DNA of 64,000 nt, from positions 181,182 through 245,181 of the forward strand of contig JACEEZ010011995.1 in NCBI GenBank assembly GCA_016584305.1, in the 5' to 3' direction. Origin of the DNA: Chionoecetes opilio (lineage: Eukaryota; Arthropoda; Malacostraca; Decapoda; Majidae). This document shows, in pieces, positions 11,650 through 21,156 of the stretch (the first letter of the stretch is position 1; each line of letters begins with the position of its first letter). The notes below the pieces were generated by a model, which saw only the letters and a program-made list of their open reading frames with translations, did not search any database and was not told where the DNA came from. The translations under genes and the position numbers were made by a program.

Positions 11650-12640
11650 CTGACACCCCCGGGCCCAAAATGATTTACCATTGGAGCTCTGTCATCTACG
11701 AGACGAGGCTCTAGATTTCTTGTTGAGCATCTTAATAGAATAGGGTTGAAGGGGAACCCTTCCCCTAGCTGGGGTGGGGTGGTGATCCCGATCCCTAAGC
11801 CGGGAAAGGTCCCCTCACTACCGAGTATTTTGCCCCATATCCCTAAATTCTTGTGTGGTAAGTTTTAAAAAAATGGCAATAGTCGACTTATATGTTTTTG
11901 GGAAGGGAAAAAACTTTTTTCTCCGTTCCAGTTGGTTCCGTAAACATCACCCATACGGAAAACGCTTTTTTCCCCTTTGAGCTGCATATGCGGGGTTTTT
12001 TCCTCTCGACAACACCATGTGACCATCTTTTTCGCCTTGAGAAAGGGTTTCGACACAGCTTTAAAACACGGGGATTTTGCAGTTCGATAGTTTGGGCTAA
12101 GAGGGCGTTTGCCCGTGTTCCTCCAGAGTTTCTAGCCAACCGGGTTCTTAGATTCATTGGCAAAATTGTCTTCTGAAAACCTGCTTCAGTGGGTCCCCCA
12201 AGGCAGCGTCTTGGTGTAGCTCTGTTCGCTGTGGCCATCAAAGGTATTTTTGGGTACTGCCGAGGGGGTTGTTAGTACATTATACTGGATGATTTTCAAC
12301 TCTTTTGCTGCTTCAGGATGTCGTTGCAGAGAGAAGACCTCAAACTTCCCTTTGAAAAAGTTTTTTAATGGACGACGAACGTGGGTTTTTGGGTTTTTTC
12401 CAGCGAGACTGTGCGGTTCATTTTTGCAGAAATCGTGGGATTCATCCCGACCCAGACCGTATCTTTACGATAAGGTTACCTGTAGGGAAGAGACCCGGTT
12501 TTTCGGGGGCCATTTTTGACAATGCTGACTTTTGGGGACCTCACCTTCTGCTCTCAAAACTGACTGTCTTCGAACATGGTCTCTGAAAGTCCTTCACACA
12601 AAACCCCTGGGGGGCTGATCGGCTACATCCTATATCAATC
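11650..12640 (+). pseudogene. LINE ORF2 reverse transcriptase remnant
   Basis: Short in-frame pieces follow RT order: IPIPKPGK (about 11790), a block ending FLANRVLRFIGK near 12150, WVPQGSV (about 12195) and LYWMIFNS, equivalent to the Y-x-DD box, at 12280. After them comes a thumb-like region HFCRNRGIHPDPD (about 12420). Each piece is in a different frame from its neighbours because of one-base errors in G/C/T runs, so no intact enzyme can be read from this assembly. Confidence 0.65.
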
Positions 12641-13379
12641 GCCACTTTTCCTTTCGAAGCTTGAATTTGGGCTGAAGTGTACTCCTCTGCCCACCCACTC
12701 GACTGCGGATGTTTGGTTCGTGACCCTGCTGGTGTCCGTCTGGGAACCGGGGCTTTGGTCATTCCATCCCAAGTCTATTGGTGGGGCTGGTGTCCTCCCA
12801 TTAGATCTTCAACGCCAGCCCTCATTTTAAGGTTGGGGTATCGCCTTTCCCAAAGCCTCCCTGACTCAAAAGCTTGCCCTGCTGTGTCTTGTGATTTTGG
12901 TTCGCAAACTTTTCCTGAGCGAAGAAGCTTCCAAAGCCCCCTTTGGTTTCCGTTAAAAGTAAGGAGATCTATTTCCCCCCTGCTTTACGGATTGCCCGAA
13001 GACCTACGAGAGTCGGTCCAGGGTTCTCCCAGAAGTGCCTTCTGCAAAAGCCTTCCCCCTTCAAAAAGGGTCTTTCCCCCCCCCAGGCTGGCGTGCCCAA
13101 TTTTTTGACCCCTTTGCACACATCAGGGGTTTTGTCCCTGTCTTTTCGATGGGTTTCCAAAAAAGAGTTTTGGATACGGTGTCGTATTTCATATTTAACA
13201 AAGGCCCTCAGCATTCCAAGTGTTTCATCTGTTTTTTCGGCTGAAAAAGATGCTTTTTACATGCTCTCAGGGCTATTTCCACTTTTCCGATGTCTCTTTT
13301 TCAATTTTTTGTGATTCTTGTAGTGCTCTTCATCATATTAATTTTTTTCCCCCCATGCTGGTAATGCCATCCTGGAATG

Positions 13380-13830
13380 GCTTTATCTGTCAAGAGGCGA
13401 GGCCGGGCGGTCAGCTTTTTTTGGGGGACCGGGAATGTGGGGTTGCCCGGGAATAGGAAACTGATGCCTTGGGAAAAGCTGCAGCTAGAAACCGGGGTCT
13501 ATCAATTTGCAGTGCCGGCTACGGACCTACACTCGGCAATCCCTAGTCATCCACACCAGTTGGCAGGAACGTTGGGTTACTATAGGGGAAAAATAAAAAT
13601 AGCCCATCGCCAAAGTATGAGGACTGGAGCACTGCGGTCTCTCCCGGGGAGGGAGCTGCCTTGGCACGATTGCGTATTTGGGCACACTATATCCAAAAGG
13701 GTTCCCCATGGAGGGGGGCACCCCCTTACTGTGATGATTTTTTTGGTCCCTTAACTTGGGGGGGGGGTTTCTGGTCGAGTGTCCTAGTCTTTGGGGGCCT
13801 ACGTGAGCAATTTTTTTTTCCCCGGGTCGG
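13380..13830 (+). pseudogene. LINE RNase H and C-terminal zinc motif
   Basis: GNVGLPGN (about 13430) corresponds to the 'GHVGIPGNE.AD' block of the LINE RNase H. LRIWAHYIQKG..C (about 13665) and the following Cys-containing stretch ending LREQF (about 13805) correspond to the 'LRIGHT..L.......C..C' tail typical of I-group ORF2 proteins. The order and distance behind the RT support one continuous ORF2 before the indels. Confidence 0.65.
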
Positions 13831-14128
13831 GGGGCGGACGGTGATACCGTCTCTCCCCTGGCATTGGGAGAGAGGTGTTTCTCTCCGGGACATTGAGTCC
13901 ATACCTTTATTGAGAGGGCTGGCCTTCTCAACAAGTTATGAGGTTTTTAATATTCACTTATTATTGTTTTTAATATACTATTGTTCTTTTCTGTATTTTG
14001 TTATTTTAAATATTTTTATTCTATCTTAAATTTTGTTTTCTAATTTTTCTTTTCGTGTATTTTATGTAAGCAGGCGTCAATAACCCCGCAGTTGCGGCGC
14101 CTTAAAACTATAATATCTATCTATCTAT

Positions 14129-14193
14129 CTTCCCCCTGGTGCCCTCTGCCGCACTTGCAGTCGGAGGTGAGGTTGATGGGCAGCATGTGGGTG
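14129..14193 (+). repeat. Repeat R copy 1, middle part
   Basis: R resumes after the LINE and runs to TGTGGGTG, where element E1 begins. In the copy at 26.0 kb the corresponding bases (about 26015-26085) are continuous with neither insertion. Confidence 0.7.
14186..14193. repeat. Target-site duplication of element E1 (left)
   Basis: TGTGGGTG here and at 23864-23871. The same site in the second contig copy is 15783-15790. Confidence 0.8.
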
Positions 14194-16192
14194 CAGTGTT
14201 CCCAGTGGGAAAAACAAAAACGTACCATTACCAACGCTCAAAACGTAAAAAGTACCACATGACAGAAAAAAGTATCAAAAAGTATCCATTACTGATTTTT
14301 ATAAGATATATTTTATAATGAAGAAATTACTAAATATTATGAAATCCTTGATAATCATAATTAATTTAAGACAATATCTTACGCCTGGCAGCGCGAAGAG
14401 TGTCTACAGTCTCTGCAGCATGATTGTGTGCTTTATTGGGGACTCTATACCGGATCCCACTATCCCACCGCTGCCACCAGAGTATACCGGGTCCCACTAG
14501 GCCATCCCTATATGCAGTTGCAATCAGGTGGGAGGAGACACGCTGTAACTTGGTGCATTTAATAACCTTATCCTATGTGAGACACCGCGACCAGTGTTGC
14601 CAGACAGTCTAGTCTCAAAATCCCTAAATATTCGGGGGAAAAACCCCAAAAATCACCATCTCATATATTTCCATACTTGTTATAAAAATGCTGAAATATA
14701 TGCTACATAAAAACACTACTCCACATGTAAACTAAAATTGCCATGTTGATTTTAATGTCTTAATACTTTAATGTAATTCATAAACTTTGTTTACACAATA
14801 TTATTACATTACACATGAAGTAGCAATAATTCAACTTTTTTTTATTATAATCATCACAAGGACTGCAAAAACAAAAAAGGCAGTAATAGGATACAGCCTC
14901 ATGAGCATTTAATAAAAAATACATTTAATAACATTTATCTACATAAGGCTGATGGGGATGATATTATTCCTTAAATTGCTTAGAAATATGATACCGAAAT
15001 AAATGAAAATATTAATGTTCTTAGCCTCTTGGGGAACTTAAATAATCCAACTAATATTCTGGACATACTGTACTAAGCCAGAAAGAAAGAATAGAATAAC
15101 ACATTTGCATACTAAATAATATCAATCACTCGATAATTTTTTCGTGGGTACTTGTAGATATCTGAAGTCATCATGTTGACTAGTTTATCATTTACAGAAA
15201 ATTGAAACATTCCCGGCCTTTCAAATACCGCTTTGATGTAGAAGTCCACTATAGAGTTCCTGGTTGAGAGATTGTTTTCTTAGTTTTGTTTTAAATTGTT
15301 TACAGTGAAATACCTTTCNGGGGGGTCCTTACTGTGATGATTGTTTGTCCCTTTAACTGTGGGGCACTTGCTGGTCGAGTGTCCTAGTCTTGGGGACCTA
15401 CGTGAGCAATTTTTGTCCCGGTGTCGGGGGTCGGACGGTGACTACCGTCTCTCCCTGGCATTGGGAGAGAGGTGTTTCTCTCCGGGACATTGAGTCCATA
15501 CCTTTATTGAGAGGGCTGGCCTTCTCAACAAGTTATGAGGTTTTTAATATTCACTTATTATTGTTTTTAATATACTATTGTTCTTTTCTGTATTTTGTTA
15601 TTTTAAATATTTTTATTCTATCTTAAATTTTGTTTTCTAATTTTACTTTTCGTGTATTTTATGTAAGCAGGCGTCAATAACCCCGCAGTTGCGGCGCCTT
15701 AAAACTATAATATCTATCTATCTATCTTCCCCCTGGTGCCCTCTGCCGCACTTGCAGTCGGAGGTGAGGTTGATGGGCAGCATGTGGGTGCAGTGTTCCC
15801 AGTGGGAAAAACAAAAACGTACCATTACCAACGCTCAAAACGTAAAAAAGTACCACATGACAGAAAAAAAGTATCAAAAAAGTATCCATTACTGATTTTT
15901 ATAAGATATATTTTATAATGAAGAAATTACTAAATATTATGAAATCCTTGATAATCATAATTAAATTTAAGACAATATCTTACGCCTGGCAGCGCGAAGA
16001 GTGTCTACAGTCTGCTGCAGCATGATTGTGTGCTTTATTGGGGACTCTATACCGGATCCCACTATCCCACCGCTGCCACCAGAGTATACCGGGTCCCACT
16101 AGGCCATCCCTATATGCAGTTGCAATCAGGTGGGAGGAGACACGCTGTAACTTGGTGCATTTAATAACCTTATCCTAGTGAGACACCGCGAC

Positions 16193-17400
16193 CAGTGTTG
16201 CCAGACAGTCTAGTCTCAAAATCCCTAAATATTCGGGGGAAAACCCCCAAAAATCACCATCTCATATATTTCCATACTTGTTATAAAAATGCTGAAATAT
16301 ATGCTACATAGCTACTCCACATGTAAACTAAAATTGCCATGTTGATTTTAATGTACTTAATACTTTAATGTAATTCATACTTTGTTTTACACAATATATT
16401 ACATTACACATGAAGTAGCATAATTCACTTTTTTTTATTATAATCATCACAAGGACTGCAAAAACAAAAAAAGGCAGTAATAGGATACAGCCTCATGAGC
16501 ATTTAATAAAAAATACATTTAATAACATTATCTACATAAGGCTGATGGGGATGATATATTTCCTTAAATTGCTTAGAAATATGATACCGAAATAAATGAA
16601 AATATTAATGTTCTTAGCCTCTTGGGGAACTTAAATAATCCAACTAATATTCTGGACATACTGTAGTAAGCCAGAAAGAAAGAATAGAATAACACATTTG
16701 CATACTAAATAATATCATCACTCGAATAATTATTTTCGTGGTACTTGTAGATATCTGAAGTCATCATGTTGACTAGTTTATCATTTACAGCAAAATTGAA
16801 ACATTCCCGGCCTTTCAAATACCGCTTTGAATGTAGAAGTCCAACTATAGAGTTCTCTGGTTGAGAGATTGTTTCTTAGTTTTGTTTTTAAATTGTTTAC
16901 AGATGAAAATATCCTTTCTGCTGTGGCACTAGAATGAGGAAGACGCAATAGCCCAGAAACAAAACTTGACAAATTTGGAAGCATGGGGTTTCATCACCAC
17001 TCCTTATTTCTCTAACTGTCTCCCAGAAGCCTTCAACATCATTGATTTCTGAATCAGCAAGATCGGTGTTTCTTAGTACTCTCCATTCTTTGTCTAGGTG
17101 ATTTATTTTGTCAGGACCTACAATTCCAGGAAATACACTAGCCAATGGACCAATGGAGACCACATTTCTTGACTTCCTTCTTTGGGATCAATGAAGCTCA
17201 AATTACTTCTTCCTTGCCGTCGGTTTAACCTCATGTTTTCTTTTAACCTTCATATTAATAATATTATTTCAAGCGATAAAATACATATTTTTTTCAGAAG
17301 CCTCAAAAGTCCCCAAATCGAGAGTGAATGTCCCCATGTCCCCCATCAGTGCCCCGAAATCCTCAAATATAGGGACAAATCCCCAAATCTGGCAACTCTG
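16193..17400 (-). mobile_element. hAT copy A (1.2 kb), perfect 8-bp TSD
   Basis: Ends are CAGTGTTGCCAGA (16193) and the complement of CAGAGTTGCCAGA (to 17400). The flanking ACCGCGAC occurs at 16185-16192 and 17401-17408. A truncated first copy starts at 14592 on the other side of the N. The coding remnant runs on the minus strand. Related copies lie at 34898-40290 (B) and from 44951 (C). Confidence 0.92.
16785..17165 (-). pseudogene. hAT transposase C-terminal dimerisation domain (copy A)
   Basis: The minus-strand frame reads through GPDKINHLDKEWRVLRNTDL and then, after a one-base shift near 16980, LRLPHSSATAERIFSSVNN and KTKLRNNLST. The SSA.AER.FS.vn..K...R motif is the hallmark of the hAT C-terminal dimerisation domain. 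There is no BED finger or catalytic RNase H-like core, so this is a deletion derivative retaining only the last part of the transposase. Copy C at 45185-45560 is the same segment. Confidence 0.85.
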
Positions 17401-17408
17401 ACCGCGAC

Positions 17409-18207
17409 TGCTCTTGGTCGAGTCGCCCCGGGAAATGAAGCGGGTACACAGAGATCCCGCGGGAGACGCCATCACGCTTCAGTTACCAATTAGGTTTTAA
17501 CCTATTCATTATAAAATCCTTAATGCTAATCTATACAAATGTGCTAATTACCACCAGCACAACTCAGAGAGAGAGAGAGAGAGTTCCAAATAATGATATA
17601 CGAAAAAACTCATTGAGAGAACTCCCTACTTTTATAATCTTAATTATAATAACATCTGTTTTTCATGTTACCACATAATATGCAAGTATCACAAAAATAT
17701 ATGAAGAAAAAAAATCATCCTTTAGGACTTTACCTTGAAAAGAAAGACTATATGTTAGGAGCTCTCCAATGTTATAAAAAAAAAACCCTGCCTTTGGCAT
17801 ACTATCACATAATATATCACAAGAATATAAAGAGATCATCCTTTACATTTTTAGCATATCCAAGACTACATTAGGAGTAATATAACCCTGGTAAATACAT
17901 AGACATGGTGACAAAAACATTTCCTTTTGGTATTGATGGTCCTGCACATGTAAATAAATTACTAAGCAAAAGAGATTCTTTGTACATTACAATACAGGAG
18001 ATATGAAGTCCTTATCTACGTCATAAATAATGTATTTGGCATTTTGCAACACAATAAATAATTATCCCGGCCATTACGGAGCATGTTTTGTGTTCTGTTC
18101 TGAGTCTACGTGCCATGAATACAGCCCTAATATTGGTTCATCGATTCCCCCAGTTGATTTAGGGTTGATAAAACAATAGCATATTTGTTGTACATATAAA
18201 CCGTGTC
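17409..18207. other. Interior of E1 between hAT A and the RTE-like LINE
   Basis: AT-rich. A (GA)n run lies at 17567-17582. The minus strand has ATG with a good context at 17487 followed by about 25 codons (MASPAGSLCTRFISR...) interrupted by hAT A. No known protein. Confidence 0.45.
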
Positions 18208-18218
18208 ACTTACGATAA
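18208..18218. repeat. LINE target-site duplication (left)
   Basis: ACTTACGATAA recurs exactly at 20728-20738. Confidence 0.88.
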
Positions 18219-20727
18219 TTTTTTCCTCGGGACACACTCATTGTCTTGGGCGACTTCAATGCTACTACTGGCACTGTGAGAGATGGCTACGAGTTATGTG
18301 TTGGTCCCCATGACTCCGGTACCAGAAACACCAACAGTTCTCTGCTTCTGAACTTTGCAAAGTCCAGAATGTTGAGAATTGCAGGTTCTTGGTATCAGAT
18401 ACCAGAGCTGCACCGCTGGACATGGTATAGTAATGCCGGAGGGGTAGCTAAGGAGATCGACCAGGTCCTCGTTAGTACTCGTTGGAGGATCCTCCAGAAC
18501 TTCAGGGTTTACCGGAGTGCTAAGTTCTTTGGAACAGATCACAGACTTGTTGTTGCTACACTTAAGCTTCATGTCAAGTCCAGAAGAATCTCAAGAGGTA
18601 ACCATACTGTGTTTCATCTTGAGAAACTGAAGGACTTGACATGTGCTCATGAGTATGCGGTGGCAGGCTCAAATCGGTTTGATGTGCTCGGTGCTCTCGG
18701 GGACCCTGTAGAACTGTGGGATACCTTCAAACGTGAAACTCTACAGGCTGCCAAGGAATGTATTGGGGAGCGCCCGAGGTCAAGGCGTGGTTTTGTCTCG
18801 ACGGAGACGCTGGAGAAAATCGAGGAGAGTCGCGCTGCCAGGCTGGCTGGGAACCGGGACCAGCACAGGGCTCTGTCACGCCGGACTAGAACTCTCCTGG
18901 GGAGAGAGAAGGAGAGGTATGTCAGGAGTCTCGCTGAGGATGTCGAGGGTCATTTGAACGCTAATGACCTCCGACCCTACCGAGCCCTGAAGAAGCTCCG
19001 TTCTAAGTCTCCTTCTCGGGCGAGTGCTATTCGAACAGCAGATGGGCGCCTCGTGTCGGACATGGATGGGCAGATGGCTCGTTGGGCTGAGTACTTTGGG
19101 CAGTTGTTCACGGTGGACCGTCCAACTGAGCAGCTTCAGAGCACTGGGTTACAGGCAGTGGATGCCGACCCTCCCATTGACGAAAGCGCACCCTCTCTTG
19201 ACGAAGTCAGAGAGGCTGTAGCAAAGTTGAGGGGTGGAAAGGCAGCTGGTGTTTGTAATATCATGCGGAGCTCCTCAAGCTGGGGTGAGGCCATGATCCG
19301 CGGGTTGCATGCTGTCCTGACTGCCGTGTGGCAATCAGGTACCATTCCTCCTACTGAAAGGGGCTGGTCGTCCCTATCTGGAAGGGAAAGGGGACCGTCA
19401 GGACTGCAACATTACCGCGGTATTACACTGCTCAGCGTACCAGGCAAGGTGCTTGCCCATCTATTACTGACACGGATTCGCAGTCATATGGTGAAGCATC
19501 AGAGACCTCAGCAGGCTGGGTTCACGGCTGGTAAGTCAACAACGGACCGTATCCTAGCGCTTCGTGTCCTGGTGGAACGCCGACGTGAGTTTCGACAGGG
19601 GATGCTTGCAGCCTATGTTGATCTCAAGAAGGCGTTTGACTCAGTGCATCGTGAGTCACTCCGGGATCTTCTGCGACTTCGAGGGATCCCTGCAAGGACT
19701 ATTGGTTTGATAACTGGTCTGTACTCTGGGACTGAGAGTGCTGTGAAGTGTGGGGCAGGTGTATCCAGCTTCTTTCCTGTGAATACAGGAGTGAGGCAAG
19801 GGTGCGTCCTTGCCCCATCACTTTTCAACGCTTGTGTGGACTGGGTATTGGACAAGGTTGTAGATCAGTGATTGTGGAGCATCCGTCGGCAACACCAAGA
19901 TCATTGATCTTGTTTTTGCCGATGATGCAGTAATCTTTGCTGAGTCGCTGGAGGTCTTAGTGATGGCTCTCGAGGCGCTGCACGAGGAGGCAAAACCTTT
20001 GGGACTTGAGGTCTCCTGGCTCAAGACCAAGGTCCAGGTGTTTGGAGACCTACTAGATGAAGCAGTACAGTCTGTTCATGCGTGTGGCGAGGACATTGAG
20101 ATCTTGGAAAGTTTTACATACCTTGGTAGCGCAGTCCATAATAACGGCGGGTCACGTCAAAAAGTCTTACGGCGGATTGGCATAGCCCACGGTGTTATGG
20201 ACTCGCTCAGCGGGAGTATTTGGCGTTGTCGGTACCTGTGCAGGAGGAAAAAGATCCGGATCTTCAAGTGGCTTGTGATCCCTGTCTTACTCTATGGTTG
20301 TGAGACATGGACACTAAATAGTGACTTGAAGAGACGAATCAATGCCTTTGGTAACAAGTGTCTTCGCAGAATCATGGGGTATCGCTGGGATGATTACGTG
20401 TCAAATCAGCGATTGCACCGTGAGACTGAATCGAGGCCTATTACCTGCATAGTCCGTCAGCGCCAACTTCGGCTATATGGGCATGTGGCACGCTACCCTG
20501 AAACCGATCCTTCCCATCGGGTTGTATCTGTAAGAGACAATCCAGCGTGGAGGAGGCCAAGGGGGGCGCTCACAAGGCTCGTGGCTGGAGCAAGTTGATG
20601 TTTCTTGTCGAGAGCTGCTTGGTATGGGAAAGGAGCCTGCATGGGAACTCGCGCATGGTGACCCCCGGGAGTGGCGTCGTTGGGTGGGCGAGGCGACGCA
20701 CCCCCCTGCGTATGCCCCCAATGATTG
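18219..20727 (+). mobile_element. 5'-truncated RTE-like LINE with 11-bp TSD
   Basis: Coding sequence begins abruptly at about 18225, in the middle of the endonuclease, and the element ends near 20727 at ...AATGATTG without poly-A. It is flanked by ACTTACGATAA on both sides. 5' truncation and a short non-poly-A tail are typical of RTE-type retrotransposition; the clade call is tentative. Fragments of the same family occur at 4117-4378 and 57058-57122. Confidence 0.88.
18225..20727 (+). pseudogene. LINE endonuclease/reverse transcriptase, one frameshift
   Basis: The frame opens upstream of 18246 as ...TLIVLGDFNATTG. The EEP endonuclease motif GDFNA is followed about 95 codons later by GTDHRLV. 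RT blocks follow: LRGGKAAGV, LLSVPGKV, QAGFTAGKSTTDRI, AAYVDLKKAFDSVHRE and RQGCVLAPSLFN, then a stop at 19869. A one-base deletion near 19870 separates this from the VFADDAVIF catalytic box (about 19912) and the C-terminal LYGCETW, FGNKCLRRIMGYRW and RQRQLRLYGHVAR region. A further shift near 19370 gives ERGWSSLSGRERG in the palm. The start and about half of the endonuclease are missing. It is dead in cis but recently inserted, given its clean TSD. Confidence 0.9.
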
Positions 20728-20738
20728 ACTTACGATAA

Positions 20739-21144
20739 CCTCGCTTCTATGACGCAGTAACTGAACTTTACTAAATAACTGTTACGTAGGCTTATCACAA
20801 TTCCTTCTTGCACACGCACTGTCACGAGCAAGTCACATTATAACATGTTTAGTCTTCAAACAACTAATAGTACAGATAAAAATAACAAAAACTTACAATG
20901 TTGGGTGAGCATGTCCTCTTGTCCCTCTCCGTAATGGCGTCTTGGAGCTCGGTGCACCGTGAGTACTGCGCAATGCCCCATCAGCTGTTGCGTCCTCGGG
21001 TCCAGGGTTTTCACTGGATCACATAAATGAAAAACAATAATAATTCGAGGTAAAAAATAAATATGAATCTATAGCGGGCCTTTTATTTCGATTTTGTCAT
21101 ATTACCATGGACGCATCGATAATAGGATTTTTTTTTTTTTTTTT
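20739..21144 (-). other. E1 interior with a possible minus-strand exon (20897-21013)
   Basis: On the minus strand, an acceptor-like 'gatccag' is followed by 117 open bases (38 codons, rich in Arg, Thr, Pro) and a consensus donor GTAAGT at 20896. No domain is recognised, and it may be chance. A run of 18 T's (21127-21144) lies just outside the viral insertion. Confidence 0.3.
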
Positions 21145-21156
21145 ACTAAAATGATA
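21145..21156. repeat. 12-bp direct repeat flanking viral insert (3' side of gene)
   Basis: ACTAAAATGATA here and at 23730-23741. The viral coding frame runs right up to both copies. Confidence 0.8.

Larger units (their letters stand above)
7718..14128 (+). mobile_element. Full-length I-type LINE (RNase H-containing), degraded
   Basis: The element is 6.4 kb, runs 5' to 3' on the plus strand and ends in a (TATC)n tail. It is bounded by a 12-bp repeat CTTCCCCCTGGT. In order I can read an ORF1 with an RRM-like block and a zinc-knuckle-like region, an endonuclease, a reverse transcriptase with an FxDD-type box, an RNase H block and the LRIGHT..C..C C-terminal motif. LINEs with a C-terminal RNase H belong to the I supergroup (I/Nimb and relatives); the exact clade is not determinable here. 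Many frames are broken by homopolymer indels, many of them probably sequencing error rather than decay. It is inserted in repeat R. Confidence 0.85.
13725..16917. other. Unmerged contig overlap: 1.6-kb direct repeat around an N
   Basis: Bases 13725-15318 recur at 15320-16917 in the same order and orientation, including the LINE tail, the start of E1 and the first 727 bp of the hAT. The repeat starts and stops exactly at the single N (15319): the first copy ends where the second continues uninterrupted. The copies differ mainly by homopolymer indels. This fits two overlapping contig ends placed side by side rather than a biological tandem duplication. Confidence 0.85.

Noticed and set aside
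13725..16917. True tandem duplication
   Set aside because: The boundaries coincide with an N and the copies differ by homopolymer indels only, so contig overlap is simpler.
21127..21144. T-run as the poly-A tail of the viral insert
   Set aside because: It lies outside the 12-bp direct repeat, so it belongs to the target and not to the inserted RNA copy.
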